This document shows, one piece after another, positions 1 to 11,820 of a stretch of DNA of 64,000 nucleotides. This DNA is from Riptortus pedestris (lineage: Eukaryota; Arthropoda; Insecta; Hemiptera; Alydidae), in assembly GCA_019009955.1 (NCBI GenBank), contig CM032232.1:72311001-72375000 (forward strand), written 5' to 3'. The translations under genes were made by a program, and so were the position numbers. Numbering within the stretch: the stretch's first letter is position 1; every line of letters begins with the position of its first letter. The notes beneath the pieces were generated by a model, which did no database searches, was not told where the DNA came from, and saw only the letters and a program-made list of their open reading frames with translations.

Positions 1-112
1 AGTTATTTTGAAGTGTCAGAAATAGGCAAACAGAAACGCAGGTCAAATTTAATGTCAGTATTTAAAAATTAAATGACTCGGAAATCTAGTCAATAATAAT
101 AATGTAAAGATT

Positions 113-463
113 TATTGGGACGAAGCGATAATAATAACTGACCATACTGTGGACCATAACAAACGGGATATTCTCATTATTGACAAGATCAATAAGGCTG
201 CTGATATTAATGACATTGCAGTACCCAATGATGAGAATATTCGAAAATCCCATGCCGAAAAATTAAGAAAATTAAATTGCCATTAAGCTCAAATAATTAT
301 ACTGACATCTGCCATAGTTCAAATGTTCAAATGGACTCTTGCCAAAAACCACAAAACCAGGCACCAAAAATTTAAATCTGCCAACAGAAATTATAAAAGA
401 AGTACAGCAAGGGGTACTTTTGATACTGCAAGTATTGTGCGAAAAGTTTTAACTTCCCCTTAA
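113..463 (+). pseudogene. Non-LTR retrotransposon ORF, C-terminal end (degenerate)
   Basis: Translation from about 113 gives a stretch containing [16 protein letters not shown] and then [13 protein letters not shown]. This follows the pattern of the C-terminal region of many arthropod non-LTR retrotransposon ORFs (roughly TDxTVxHNRPDI...DIAVPN...K), a segment that resembles a restriction-like nuclease core. A stop at about 286-288 breaks the frame, but a second frame resumes near 423 with DTASIVRKVLTSP followed by TAA at about 461-463, matching how this ORF type usually ends (TxxIVRKxL then stop). Only the last ~115 codons are present, with at least one frameshift and one stop, so it is a dead 5'-truncated or decayed copy. 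No promoter or poly-A tail is seen. The family type is recognised from motif memory, not a search. The element clade is not assigned. Confidence 0.55.
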
Positions 464-1419
464 CATATGTCACAATTACAAACTCCATATCGGTTGGATT
501 TTCCCCAGATTTGTTTGGATTTTATTCCTGTTTTACTGAGTATAAACCTCCAAATAATATAAATGAAAAGCTTACATACAAAAAAAACAACAGTATTATG
601 AGTGTTAGAAATTTTTGTTTATAGATTCGAAAATTTAAATCTTATCAAAACCAATAAAAAAAAATAAGCATTATTGTTAAATAAAACGTGAATAGCGTTA
701 TTTTTAAATATTTTATTAACTTCATTTTTATTTACTGTACCAACATCTTGTGAGAGATAAACCAAAAGTAACACGTTATTTACAACTGAGTATTAAAAAA
801 AATTATCGATTATTAAACTTGATGATTGTTAGAGATCAGCATTGGTACATGGGATAAAACGTTAAAATCTAGGCTCACACAGCAGATAGAATGGTCATTA
901 TCCAGGAATAGTATTAAAACAGTAGTTTCCTGGATTCATATTTTGAAACTTTTTTAAGTTTGTAGACAACGAAGCTTCATAATTTGAAAGTTCAGTAAAG
1001 CATAAAAACTGAAATGTCCATAAGAAGTTTCAGAGTAGTGGAACTTATTTCTCTCGTTATACAGTTTTCCAGGGAAAGTAATTTAAAGGTCGCCTGAATG
1101 ATTAGGACGTCTCCCACGTAGAAAGGCAAATTAAATTTTTAATAAAGTAATATAGATTCTTTCTAGAAAACATTTGAGAATAAAAATCTTTATGGGAAAA
1201 TTGTTTTAAAATTCCAAGGAAAAGAGTCTTACACCAATTCCTCCAATAGTTTCCTCTTGAGGATTTATATAAGTCTTGTTTTCATCTTTAGTCCAATAAT
1301 TACAATTTTAATTTACCTTTAATTTAATTTTACTTCAGACATCTTTAATTTAATTTAATATTATCATACATCTCTCATACAATGTTTTAGTCTTATTCTT
1401 GTGCTTTCCATAAAATGTT
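464..1419. other. AT-rich stretch, no feature recognised
   Basis: No long reading frame, tRNA-like fold, inverted repeat or recognised repeat was found. Composition is strongly A/T with short homopolymers. Confidence 0.5.
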
Positions 1420-1930
1420 ACCATTTTTTTTTCTCCTCATAGTAACCCTATGAGAAGTTATTTATTGGAATACATGTTCCATTGCCACATGGCACATTAC
1501 ATGTGTAATTATGTTTAAATACATTTTTATTTTACAATATATACATCGACTATATAATCAAATGTAATTAAAAATAATAATAATATACATAAAATAGAAT
1601 GAAATAATAAAAAGGTAAAATAAAAGATTGAAATACAAATAAAATATTTGCGAGTCTATGTAAGGTAAATACATTGAATTATAATTCACTTTCCTCACAA
1701 TCAACTTTATATTCTAATGTATTTTCGCTACATCCATATCTATACTTTAGATAAACTTCATGAGTTATTTATTATATTTATTAAATATTATATGAGGTGG
1801 TTTTCGCCATTTGCCTCCTTTTAAAATTATGTTCATTATTAAATTTGATCTATTTTGATTAAATGTTGAACAGTCATAGATTATATGTAAAAAATGATTC
1901 CATAACTTCATTCTAAAAGTTGTCTTAATC
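1420..1930 (-). mobile_element. LINE-X copy 1, 3' end of a non-LTR retrotransposon
   Basis: The reverse complement is collinear with 54223-54800 over about 450-500 bp and ends, like that copy, in an A-rich tail (T-rich on the + strand at about 1423-1433). On the minus strand one frame includes HIIYDCSTFNQNRSNLIM and then a PPHIIFNKYN segment before an early stop. The H-x4-C spacing, following missing upstream cysteines, resembles the C-terminal zinc-knuckle region of non-LTR retrotransposon polymerases (C..C...HxxxxC). The 3' untranslated part, containing ATGTTCCATTGCCACATGGC on the + strand, is shared with copy 2. The 5' boundary is blurred and no target duplication was found. It is more degenerate than copy 2, so presumably an older insertion. 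Confidence 0.6.
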
Positions 1931-2640
1931 CGAAATTAGTGAATACTAGCCAAAAAAAAACTATTGTCAGGTATATTTTAATATTTGCATGTATCTCACT
2001 TCCCAAGTGTCCGATGAAAACAAAATTGAGCACTTTAGATTGAAATAAGACATTTTATGATATTTTGGCTTATTGTTAAGATTCTTAAAAAAGAGGATAG
2101 ATTTAACACTCTTACCTAAACATGAATTCCGTGACGTAAACCGAATCATCCGGTCTCACGGACCTGGAAGGGTTAATAGTAATTCCCATCAACAAATTCG
2201 TTATTTTTATTTATCGTTTGAATAACTTGTATCACATTTAATCTATTATTGTGATTTTTATCCCTTTCATTGAAATTACTGTCATCCGTATGATATATAG
2301 ATCGTGACGAACGAACAGTGTTACAAGCTATAACGAAAGGTACACAACATACGTAAACCAAATTACCCCGTATCTTAGACCAGCAATATATAGGCTGTTA
2401 ACCACAAAAAGAGGTACACGAGACCGGAGCAAAACGAGCAATAGCTAGTCAAGGTCGAATGCTGTTGACAAACTACCCCAAAACCCTTTCTGTGTGTAGA
2501 GGAAGGAAAGACTCACAGCTAATGAGGTGGAGAGCCCGCCAATATTAGCAGGTCTACCAATACATGAAATATAAAAATCTCTACCGGCCTCTCAGAACGG
2601 TGTTTCGGTAAAAGTGTTAATGAAGACTACAACTGCCTAA
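1931..2640. other. Intergenic AT-rich stretch, no feature recognised
   Basis: It contains slightly less AT-rich sequence around 2400-2560 but no coding frame, splice-bounded exon or repeat that recurs in the window. Confidence 0.4.
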
Positions 2641-2965
2641 CATATATCTCGCCAAATATTAGTCACAAAAACATGTATAGAACAATAGTTGGCGAAAATT
2701 AAATTTGTATCGAGATTAGTTACATGATATTTTTCAATGGGAATTTTGAATATTTTTATTTTAACCCCGTCCCCCTTCATAAGCCCCTTTCTCCTCCTCC
2801 AATGATTTGAGTCATTAAGAAATTTGATCTTTCGTTTTCCAAAAAAACGTTTAAATGTTGGCTATCGGTAAAAATTTATGGACCTCATTTTTGTCATCTC
2901 CTAGGTAGGACAGATGTTTGTTTGAAAACAATTTTTCGAAAATCGCGTTATTTGTATAACACCAA
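2641..2965 (+). repeat. Rep-A copy, degenerate middle and tail
   Basis: The order of diagnostic blocks matches other Rep-A copies: ATGTATAGAACAATA, a C-rich CCCCGTCCCCC block, then GGACCTCATTTTTGTCATC, TCCTAGGTAGGA, TTTTTCGAAAATCGCGT. The internal (TA)n and the head are missing and the conserved terminal hairpin of the tail is lost. This is an old, diverged fragment. Confidence 0.6.
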
Positions 2966-3055
2966 TGTCATCCTTAAAATTTGCTTAATGTCCGTAAACT
3001 AGGTTTACATAAACTGAGATTTCTCTCGTTCAAACATATTCCTGGATCAGTGGTA

Positions 3056-3255
<200 letters not shown>

Positions 3256-3705
3256 CTAGTTCCCAACTAAATAAATTGCATAGTTCTTCAATTTTGTTTC
3301 CCAATTAACATTATACAACCTTCCCAACTTTATGAAACCATTATGAATATGAACCATTTTGAATATTTCTTAATTCACGATATTGTGCTTTATAAGTCTT
3401 CCTCTGGAGAGTAGTCCAATAGGTACCGGAACTAAAATAAGGCATTACAATTCCCTTGGAATCAGCAGTGGGCAAAGAAAATTCCGCCCCCCCCCCCACC
3501 AAGCCTTGGCGAAGTAGCTATGTCACGTGACCTGACTTAGTATCCTCAGACACGTGACTTCTTTTAGTTCACCTCATGAGCTTTATTGGGATTCAGTACA
3601 AAGCTCCAATTTTTAGTGAGGTTGTAGCCATGACAACTTTTTTCGAATGTCTGTCGATGCTAACTAGGAGATACCATTCAATATTATAAAAATATTCGTA
3701 CACCC

Positions 3706-3706
<1 letters not shown>
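3256..3706. other. Intergenic, includes a poly-C run
   Basis: A run of C at about 3487-3497 and two CACGTGAC/CACGTGA boxes near 3524 and 3551 are visible. These E-box-like hexamers are palindromic but no gene is adjacent, so no regulatory role is claimed. Confidence 0.35.

Positions 3707-3752
<46 letters not shown>
3707..3752. repeat. (TA)n microsatellite
   Basis: About 23 uninterrupted TA units. The flanks do not match Rep-A, so this tract appears independent of that family. Confidence 0.97.
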
Positions 3753-3756
<4 letters not shown>

Positions 3757-4899
3757 TAGAATAATTATGTACGCAGTAAATACTACCTTTTTTCATAAAT
3801 AAGAGACATTCAACGGATTTTACTCAACATACTATGCTGCTTTTACCATATCAACACACTTCAATGTATGTATGTATGATTAATGTTAAGATGTACCCAT
3901 GTTAAGCATATATTCCAGAATTCCATTGAAGTATAACATTGGAACAAGTGCATTCAAGAGTGTAGGTCATATAAATTGGAACTGTCGTAGTAAAATAGAA
4001 ATAAAATGTTTTGAGACAGGTATTTGCTAAATTATTAAAGATTGTGAAAATATTAAACTTTCGAATTTACTCTTATTTAAACTTAAAACGTAGTTTAGAC
4101 AAAGCCAAACCATTATTTATTCAACCTTATACAAACCAATTATTCACCATATCTTCTTTTATCAAGAAAACAGAAGCTGAGGTAATAATTCTTGTCAGTT
4201 AGCTGGAAACCTTTATTATTATATTCTGGTGTTTGCGTATGCTCTTACAATGTGTAGTCCTTGCCATGTATGTGAAATGGGTTTTATTGAACCAATGCAA
4301 ATTAGTTTAGTGCGTGTTGCTAAATGCGAATCAGATTTAATCTTATTTAACATCTAGAATCATGAAAGAAGTACATTCTACATGGAAAAACGAAATAAGC
4401 CAGGAGTTCATTATATACATTATTATATTGACAACTATGTCGACAATACTTCGTGAAGTCAGTGGAGTAATGTTAATATTTAAAGAAAATCGACTGTTAT
4501 GGCTTTGGATGACTATATTGAAAAATGGGTGGTTGAGCATTATCTATATTTGAAAGACCATTGGAAAACAACAATACAACATTAAAATGAACTTTAGTTG
4601 TGGACCTCCTGATTTAAAAAAGGATCTAGAAACAATGATCAAAATTATAATTTTTTCATTTTTATTTTAAGTTAAGTTAAACCTTGTGATCGATGGTCAT
4701 CCTCCAGAAATATCCCTGACTTGCTAGAAGGACATCGCACAGATAAATTGGAAATGTCAATAATATTGATTGGAAAACGTAAGGCAGTACTGAGACTGGT
4801 TGGCATGGGTGTTATCCATGTTATTGAAGTAATCTCTAATTTCCATTACCTATGATGAGTAGCTATGTCACTTATATTGGCACAGTTTCGTATCTTTTT
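3753..4899. other. AT-rich stretch, no feature recognised
   Basis: Short open frames occur on both strands at about 4011-4202 and 4343-4553, but they overlap each other, have AT-driven composition and show no splice or family signature. Confidence 0.4.
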
Positions 4900-5095
4900 T
4901 TATTACTTATTAACGTCAACTTTCCTAAGCTATTTTGGACGAGTTATCTACAGGTTATCAGCCTAGTCAGGGTGGAACTAAGGATTTTATTTATGGAGAT
5001 CTTCACTTAATAAGTTCCCATTTCCCAGCTGAGAATCAAACTCAGACTCTAAGTTCATAAAGGGATGCCTTAACTCCCATGGTTATTTTTATTAA
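4900..5095 (-). mobile_element. SINE S1 copy, tRNA-derived, degenerate
   Basis: The reverse complement carries the S1 order: a tRNA-like head with a degraded B box (GAGTTTGATTCTC), a body with CCACCCTGACTAG and the tail ACGTTAATAAGTAATAA. It lies about 180 bp from the intact S1 copy at 5276 in opposite orientation. Confidence 0.6.
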
Positions 5096-5263
5096 TATGC
5101 AGCACTAGAAAGAAGTAAGTCCATATTAGTGTCACTTTAAATCCTAACCAGGATATTAACGCTTATTCCTAAAATATGGTCAGTTAAATAAGTGTATTCT
5201 AACTATTCATCCATACTTAGCTGACAATCACTCTCGTTAGTCACTAAGACTTCATTTGATTTT

Positions 5264-5518
5264 AAGACTTTTATAGGGGCTCAGGTTAGCCATGCGAGTT
5301 AATGCGTTGACCTTTATCTCACATGGCAAACCTAGAGTGGCGAGTTCGATTCTCACCCTGGGCAAAGGAAATTATTTAGTGACGAAATTCATTAAATAAT
5401 ATCCTAAAATCCCGCCCTGGCTAGAAAAGGGTGGTAACCTGTAGATAACCCGTCCCAATTAGCCTGAGTTGCAAAAGGTGGACGTTAATAAATAATAATA
5501 ATAAATAAGACTTTTATA
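5264..5518 (+). mobile_element. SINE S1, full length with 12-bp target site duplication
   Basis: The element spans 5276-5506 and is bracketed by identical 12-bp repeats AAGACTTTTATA at 5264-5275 and 5507-5518. It begins GGGGCTCAGGTTAGCC and has an A-box-like segment (TTAGCCATGCGAGTTAATGCG region, 5285-5305) and a B box AGTTCGATTCT at about 5340-5350. A conserved body follows (CCGCCCTGGCTAG, then GGTGGTAACCTGTAGATAAC) and an AATA/ATA-repeat tail. A tRNA-like promoter head, a unique body, a simple-repeat 3' tail and a target duplication are the defining traits of a tRNA-derived SINE moved by a LINE. The parental tRNA is not assigned. It codes for no protein. Confidence 0.88.
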
Positions 5519-6299
5519 AACTAAGTTTTTATTTTTGTCACTTTTCCCTCCCTGAAATCGAAGGCCAATCCCAACTGTAACCTAAAAGAAGGGGCCGATA
5601 AGATAAGAATAAAATAACAGTAGAATTATTAATAAAATTAAAGAACAACAGATGATAACCCATTTGACATAAAGAATGGTAACTCTTTTGAAAAAAATTA
5701 GAAGATTTTACTGTAGGTCCTGGTAAACTTGTCTCATTTAATGTTTCCCAACACACAGGATGAGTTGGCCATGAAAATAATCAATAATAACTGGGAAAAT
5801 ATATCTAGCCACGCCAAAATAAAAGATAAAGACATTTTTATAAAATACATAAAGTTTTGTACGACTAATGGTTATTTTAGAATCAACGACAAAAATAAAC
5901 TATAATTTTAAGGAGAATATTACATTATTTTTAAGGCTAATATTTAGATAAAATAGCTACCCGGAGGAATTAATTCAAAATCAAATCTAGATGGCGGTAA
6001 ATTCTATTTATTACGATAGGAAAGATCAAACTGTGCAAAAAATATACCAGACAAAGAAAGAAATATAAAAGGAAAATAAAGGCATAATATGCATATTATA
6101 AAACATGGGTAAAAGGTGATCAATAACAAACATTAAACATGTGAATGATGTATATTTTAAGTTATTAGAAACTCTGAAGTAATGGTTATTCAATTGAATA
6201 AAAAATCAATAAATAAATATAATAAAAAATGTTCCTTCTTACTATTTAGACTGCACTTCATAAGAGATAATAGATAGTTCTATTTCGTGAGGTATCGAT
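5519..6299. other. AT-rich stretch, possible intron of the minus-strand exon at 6300-6482
   Basis: A minus-strand open frame at 5538-5756 has no family signature. No convincing exon was found downstream of the 6300-6482 candidate on its strand. Confidence 0.3.
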
Positions 6300-6482
6300 C
6301 TAAATCAGCTGACGCGAACGGCCATACTTTGTAACCCATTCTCTGACTGGCACAGCTAGTGGAAGGTCCTGTAAGACGATGTAGCCGTAGTTGTGGTTAC
6401 CCCATACTATTATTTTTTCTCCTGATGAGGAGTCGTGTGGAAGCAAAACTAGTAGAAAAATAAAAATGGTTTTACTAATCAT
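6300..6482 (-). CDS. Possible small secreted protein or first coding exon
   Basis: An ATG at 6482 with A at -3 (CCTCAAATG) opens a 60-codon frame. Residues 1-21 look like a secretion signal: MISK, then a hydrophobic core IFIFLLVLLP, then a small/polar stretch DSSSG where cleavage would be expected. The rest is well mixed in composition (EKIIVWGNHNYGYIVLQD, then LPLAVPVREWVTKYG) and richer in G+C than its surroundings, unlike the AT-driven frames nearby. The frame ends at TAG (6300-6302). Alternatively an exon could end at a GTATGG after the ACAAA coding for Thr-Lys, making this exon 1 of a longer gene. The protein family is not recognised. No upstream promoter element or downstream exon was identified. 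Expression or homology would be needed to accept it. Confidence 0.4.
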   Translation of the reverse strand: MISKTIFIFLLVLLPHDSSSGEKIIVWGNHNYGYIVLQDLPLAVPVREWVTKYGRSRQLI

Positions 6483-6649
6483 TTGAGGTTTTCTTCTTCC
6501 TTAGCAATCAGATTTTTTTTTTTTTAAACAAGGATATTCCAAAACCTTAAAAGTATCTTGCAGTTAAAATATTGCCCTAGATTTTAACAAAATAGACTAA
6601 ATTTGTACCTGATTTATGTTTTTGTTTTTAGTTTAATATTATTGTTATT

Positions 6650-6733
6650 GTTATTTATTAACGTCCACTTTTTGCAACTCAGGCTATAGGGACGGGTTAT
6701 CTACAGGGAACCACCCTTTTCTAGCCAGGGCGG
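6650..6733 (-). mobile_element. SINE S1 3' fragment
   Basis: The + strand reads TTATTTATTAACGTCCACTT, then GACGGGTTATCTACAGG and CTAGCCAGGGCGGG, which is the reverse complement of the S1 body and tail. The tRNA-like head is absent. Confidence 0.75.
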
Positions 6734-8392
6734 GGACTTGGATATTTAAGATATTTTAATAGCTCTTCCGCTAACTCCGCTAATTCCATATTTTTTTCAC
6801 TGGCCACCGATCCTCTCATTCATGAATAAAAATATGCCCGGTTAGGTTTGTTTGTATAAGGCCACAATTTAAATTTGATTGCTATCAAACTCTATTTTTA
6901 ACCGTTTAGTGTAACACTGGAGGTCCAATATGTTAATAGCTAGAATCAGATTAGAAGTGGTTGTTTAGAGAGGGATTAATGTAAAATCCTATATTATTGC
7001 TCATCACATTGAAAAACATTATATGACTAATCTTGTTCATAATATTTTTTTGATAAACTGTTGTTTTATACACTTCTCTGAAGCTGGAGTATTAATGGAA
7101 TTGTTTCTGTCTATTCATTTATAGTATTTATTTTTCACTTGAATGTATTATAACACTCAATATCCCATTTCTAGCTTAATATTAAATCGTGTATACGTTG
7201 TTCCATAATTTGAGTGAAATAGTGAAAATAATTGATGTAATCATTTATTATTTCAGATGAGAAATTTGCGTACTAAACGTAGCCTCCGGTGTCTTTCTTT
7301 TTTTGGTATATTTTGGACAACAATAAATAGAATCTGGTTTAAATATTTTGGCCTATGAACTTCCAAATTTAGTAAATCATAAAACCAAATATTCTATAAG
7401 AGAATTACTGAATATAAAAAAACATTATGTTCCTTTCAAATTTAGCTCTTTATTTTCAGATTTTTTAGAAATAAAATATTATGGCAGATGTGAGTAGCAT
7501 GAAAAGAGGAATACATGAAGTTGAAACTCAAATATTTTCACCGCCACGCTCAGTCGAGCGTGGTCCTTTTCATTGTCATCGGCTGAAGAAAAAATAACAC
7601 TTTGCATTCCAGGCTTTTATCAAAAATAAATTGAGAAAACTGATAAAGACCGCATCGAATGGAGCTTATTTCTTGTATTGGCATTACATAGTCGGCATGC
7701 TCCCTTATTTACATACGAAAGGAAACTCAAGAATTTCTATTGTACACTTGTTCCGTGCCTAGCCTATTGAATGGAAATAACAATTTTCGGTCAGGACTAC
7801 AGAAATCATTTCTGCATTCTATTATTGAAATGACTAAAGAATATATATACGTATATGATCGGCTCTGAATAATAACATAGCAACCCAGAATAATTGGATC
7901 TTCCATTCTTCAAACAAAAATAAATTGCATATTATATTTAGAAACAAGTATAACTTCATACGAACAATTTAAATAAAAATATATCAGACATACATAAAGC
8001 GACAACACCCTTCGTGTTAAATCTGTGCCCATTATTTATGATAAACGGGTTGTAGGATCAAAATTCCTTTTGCCATATGGTAAGGTACATTTTATAAGTG
8101 GATTGTAGACATACATCAATAAAATAGAAAAAAAAAACCATAATATTCTGTAGCTAGGGGTGGATGATAATAACTCCTAATTTATTCGTTCTGGCTAAAC
8201 TCAGTTACGGTGACACGGAGTAGCAAATTATTGGTAGGCGAATAATATCGATAGTAAAATATCGATGTTTGTCAGTACATTTTAATTTCAAATGGAATGG
8301 GATTTCTGTGGAAAGATTAGGGTTTTTTTAATAAGTAAATCAAATTTAGTAATTCAAATAAAGGGTTAGAACCGCCAATATAAATGATACTA
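6734..8392. other. AT-rich stretch with one short perfect hairpin
   Basis: The only structured element seen is CCACGCTC-AGTC-GAGCGTGG at 7544-7563, an 8-bp perfect stem with a 4-nt loop. No gene was recognised. Confidence 0.4.
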
Positions 8393-8827
8393 TTGTCATA
8401 CCTATCGGTGGAGACCGTCGTCACTGGCTGATGGTTGAGTACCGCTGGTGAGCGCTTTCGATGGGATGGCATCATCTTCAAGCCTGTCAATAATTTTACT
8501 GAGTTGGTTGTCCGTCAGTCAGTGGGTTTTATGCTCTGTTCACCGTATTAGTTGTTTACGTTTAGTCCAGACCTGTTTACTTACCACTAAGATCTGTCAA
8601 ACGAGAGATGTTGATGTTCAGGTAAATTGTTTTCGTGTGGTGGGTTGTTTACGTTTTGAATCGTAAACAACTACAGAAGATAACAGCATAAAACCCACTG
8701 ACTGACGGACAACCAACTCAGTAAAACTATTGACAGGCTTGAAGATGATGCCATCTCATCGAAAGCGCTCGCCAGCGGTACTCAACCATCAGCCAGTGAC
8801 GACGGTCTCCACCGATAGGTATGACAA
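8393..8827. repeat. Palindromic foldback element P1 with hammerhead-like cores
   Basis: The arms 8393-8560 and 8662-8827 are near-perfect reverse complements (about 165 bp, few mismatches) around a ~100-bp loop. The outermost bases read TTGTCATACCTATCGG and its complement. On the + strand the right arm carries TTGAAGA (8739-8745), a GATG/CATC hairpin, GAAA (8761-8764), and the self-complementary AGCGCT (8764-8769) followed by C. GGC before and GCC after it can pair as a third stem. The left arm carries the same on the minus strand. This resembles a type I hammerhead ribozyme, a motif known from Penelope-like retroelements. The first core base is T rather than C, and an extra T precedes stem II, so activity is doubtful. 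No clear target duplication was seen. Confidence 0.75.
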
Positions 8828-9597
8828 ATCAAATTTAATTTAAAAGAGAGATTTCAGAAAATAACAATTATATATAAGGCATGAAATAGTCGTTCATAAT
8901 TAGTAACTGTTATTTAAACTTAATGAATCGGTAAAAAATCTTTCAAAACCTCAGAGGGAAAACTTTCCATATGAATAGAAAACAAGAACACGTTCAACGA
9001 AATGAACTCGTTCAATAATGCAATCTTTCATGGCCAACGTTCATGGTGGGCTTCTGTCTAAATTCTGTTTAAAAAGCCCTTAAAAAAAAACTAAACGTAC
9101 TTAAAGTTCTCATTTTATCCAAGCGAGGATTATTCACGTCAGAAAATAATAAATTATGAAGTGTTGTATATCTTGATTTTATATATGTAAATTGAATAAA
9201 GGTGGCCTTTCTGAACTTCTAAAATGGGTAAATTATTAATCAACTGCCTTAGCATATTAGTTAAAATGAAGCCATTGGGAAAATCCAACGGTGGCCATAA
9301 AATATTTTTAAAACAAAATGGGTTTTGTTATTTTTAATAAAACGGATAATACGAAAATGTGGTTATGACATCCACGCTTTCTTCAACATTTTTTTTTATT
9401 ATGACTAAAAAGCTCACTGGAGTGCATGTTTGTCTAATCACTAACTAGAGCAAGCCTAAAATCTGCCGATAGTGCCTCAAGACTCGGGGGTGGCAGTTGT
9501 CCCCCAATATTTGGCAAAGGACTATAAATGTATTTTATTCTTATTTACGTACTTACGAACTGTATTTTGTTCGGTGAATAGACATATTTTCATTTTA
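8828..9597. other. AT-rich stretch, no feature recognised
   Basis: No coding frame, repeat copy or structured element was identified. Confidence 0.4.
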
Positions 9598-9765
9598 GAG
9601 GGTTAGAATACATTCTGAGGCGTTGGTCTTAATCTTACTTGGTAAACCTGGAGTCATGATTTCGATTCTCACCTGGGTGGGCAACAGGAATTTATTTAGT
9701 GACAAGCCCAGTAAATAAATTTCTTAGTCTACCCAGGATAGAAAAGGGTGGTAACCTGTAGATAA
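9598..9765 (+). mobile_element. SINE S1 copy, tail lost
   Basis: The head has GAGGCGTTGGTCTTAAT and a B-box-like TTCGATTCTCACC, followed by ATTTATTTAGTGACAAG and GGTGGTAACCTGTAGATAA. It stops before the usual CCCAATTAGCC segment and A-rich tail. Confidence 0.75.
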
Positions 9766-11579
9766 TCAGTTTACCAAAACAAAAATCCAATTTAGATATA
9801 AAGCGGAAATATTTAGAGGATAGAATTTCTCTCTGTTTTTGGAGTTGTGGCACTGGAGGATGAAAGCTCTTCTCTTCAGTCGAGTGTGCCTAGATGGCTG
9901 CTCTATGGGATGGTGTGTGAAGACGCTCTTTGCCGATGGAAGAAGGAAGTCGGTACATGGAAGGCGCATTATCCAATTTGAACTTTGAACATTCAATCTT
10001 TGCACACCGGGTTCAGCTCTGAAACCATCATCCATGAGCGAAGCAGGAGGGGAGTATGTTAAGGATTATTTCATTTGGTTTTCTATCTTCATATAGCATT
10101 TAGGTACCAATATTATGGACTTTTCTCAGCATTGAAATTGTATTAGTTAAATCTTGGGTATATTCCATTTCCTTCATATCATGTGTCATTTGAGTCCCAA
10201 GGATTGTAATTGAGAGGTTGAATAGTATGTTGTTCAACTGTTGTCAGAACTCTCCGAAGAAATGAAATTTGAAAGGGGTTAGAGTAAATCCTTTCGTGTT
10301 CTCTTATAAACATTAGATTAGGAGTATAATTTGAATAGGTTTCTGCAGAAATCAAATACAAACTGAATCGTTTGTATTCTTTCATTTTTTGGGATCTGTG
10401 TGACCCCCTCCCCTACTGGCACTCCTGTCATTTTTACTTTAAGCACCTATATTACTAACCTTCCTATGTGTAACTTTAGTTTCAATTCTTTTTTACGTGC
10501 GATATATTATAATGTGAGGAACACAGTGTAAAATGTATACATTAGAATGCCATTCACGGGGTTGGGAAATCTTTTTAAATTATGTAGTGCGATTGTGATG
10601 GAATAATGTCTTTTGGTTACTTTCTTGTGTTTTCAAGATTGCCTTAATACTTTACCGTGCCACAGTTTGTCACAGCGATGTCATGATATATTTCTTCCGT
10701 TAAAGAAATAACCATTTCAATACATTTCATGATAAATGGGGCTTTTGCTTCACGCAATCTAAGGAAGTGTAGTTTCGAATGTCATTCCGTAATAATAAAA
10801 TAGGTTGACTATAGACTTTAAAAAGCTAGATTCTTTCTTTCATCCCTACTCGAGAGCTTTAAGATGTTATCTCTTCTTAGTAGTGCAGTTTCATTGACGG
10901 TAAAAGTTGAATGGAAATAGTAAAAATAAACAGTTACAAGCCACCCCGAGTCTTAACAAAGGCTGAGAGGACTTTTACTTAGTGTCAACTGTGCGGCCTT
11001 GGCCAATATATTCTCATCTAAGAAAGAGAATTTTCAATTCTCTTCAATCCAATCCTGTTTTCTTCAATTTGACTCAATTATTTTCAACTCAAACTGAGTG
11101 ACACAAATATTTGTGCTTCTAGAACTAATGCTCTAAAGACTTATAATTTTTGATCTGTTACAATTTCTAATGTCAATTTATTTCCTTCCATTAATGCCTT
11201 AAAAAATATAAACTTTAATAAATAAATTTCGTATCACGGAATATTTCCTTAACTATATTTTTAAAGCAATTATCATAATAAGTCTCAATGCTTTGTTCAT
11301 ACTCCTAAAGAAATAAGATAAACTCAGAAAAGTAGATTTTACATTTTCTAACGAAGGGCAATTATAAAACAAACGATCTCCAGATCATAATTAAATTCTT
11401 TTTGTTTTTTAATACGTGTTTTAATATGTGGAACAAGTTGCCTCCTTCCCCTTATCCAGGTGAAATTGTATAAGACAAAATTTAAAAATGGAATTTTGAT
11501 TAGTCTAATCTTTTTTATTTATAAGTTTTCCAATGTTCATTTTATAGAAAAGTATTGTATTGGTGGATGGTTACCGTGC
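9766..11579. other. AT-rich stretch without recognised genes
   Basis: Two minus-strand open frames (9766-10035 and 10179-10385) have mixed composition but no family motif, no convincing splice context and no start context that separates them from chance. They are not called. Confidence 0.35.
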
Positions 11580-11820
11580 ACTCTAATTTTATGAGCAATT
11601 TTGCGCCTGTTATGCTCGTGCACGAACTTTACAACAATTGATAAATTTCACGGAAATTAAGTTTAGAAATCTCAAAAATACAGTCCATTTTTAAACCACT
11701 TCTAGTTGAGCAAATCACTAGCACCCTAGAATATTCCTGAGTGAGTCCCCAACTCATTTTGCAGTGTGTTTGCCTATTGCTCAGAATAGATTCAATCTGA
11801 AAGGGGGCCATTTTGTGAGT
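11580..11820 (+). repeat. Rep-C copy 1
   Basis: It is collinear with 21060-21300. Shared blocks include GAACTTTAC.ACAATTGAT, ACCACTTCT, the segment CCCCAACTCATTTTGCAGT and TTGCTCAGA. The two copies are clearly diverged, so this is an old interspersed repeat of unknown class. No terminal repeats are visible. Confidence 0.55.

Noticed and set aside
9766..10035. 89-codon minus-strand frame directly after an S1 copy
   Set aside because: Mixed composition but no motif or splice evidence; could not be separated from chance.
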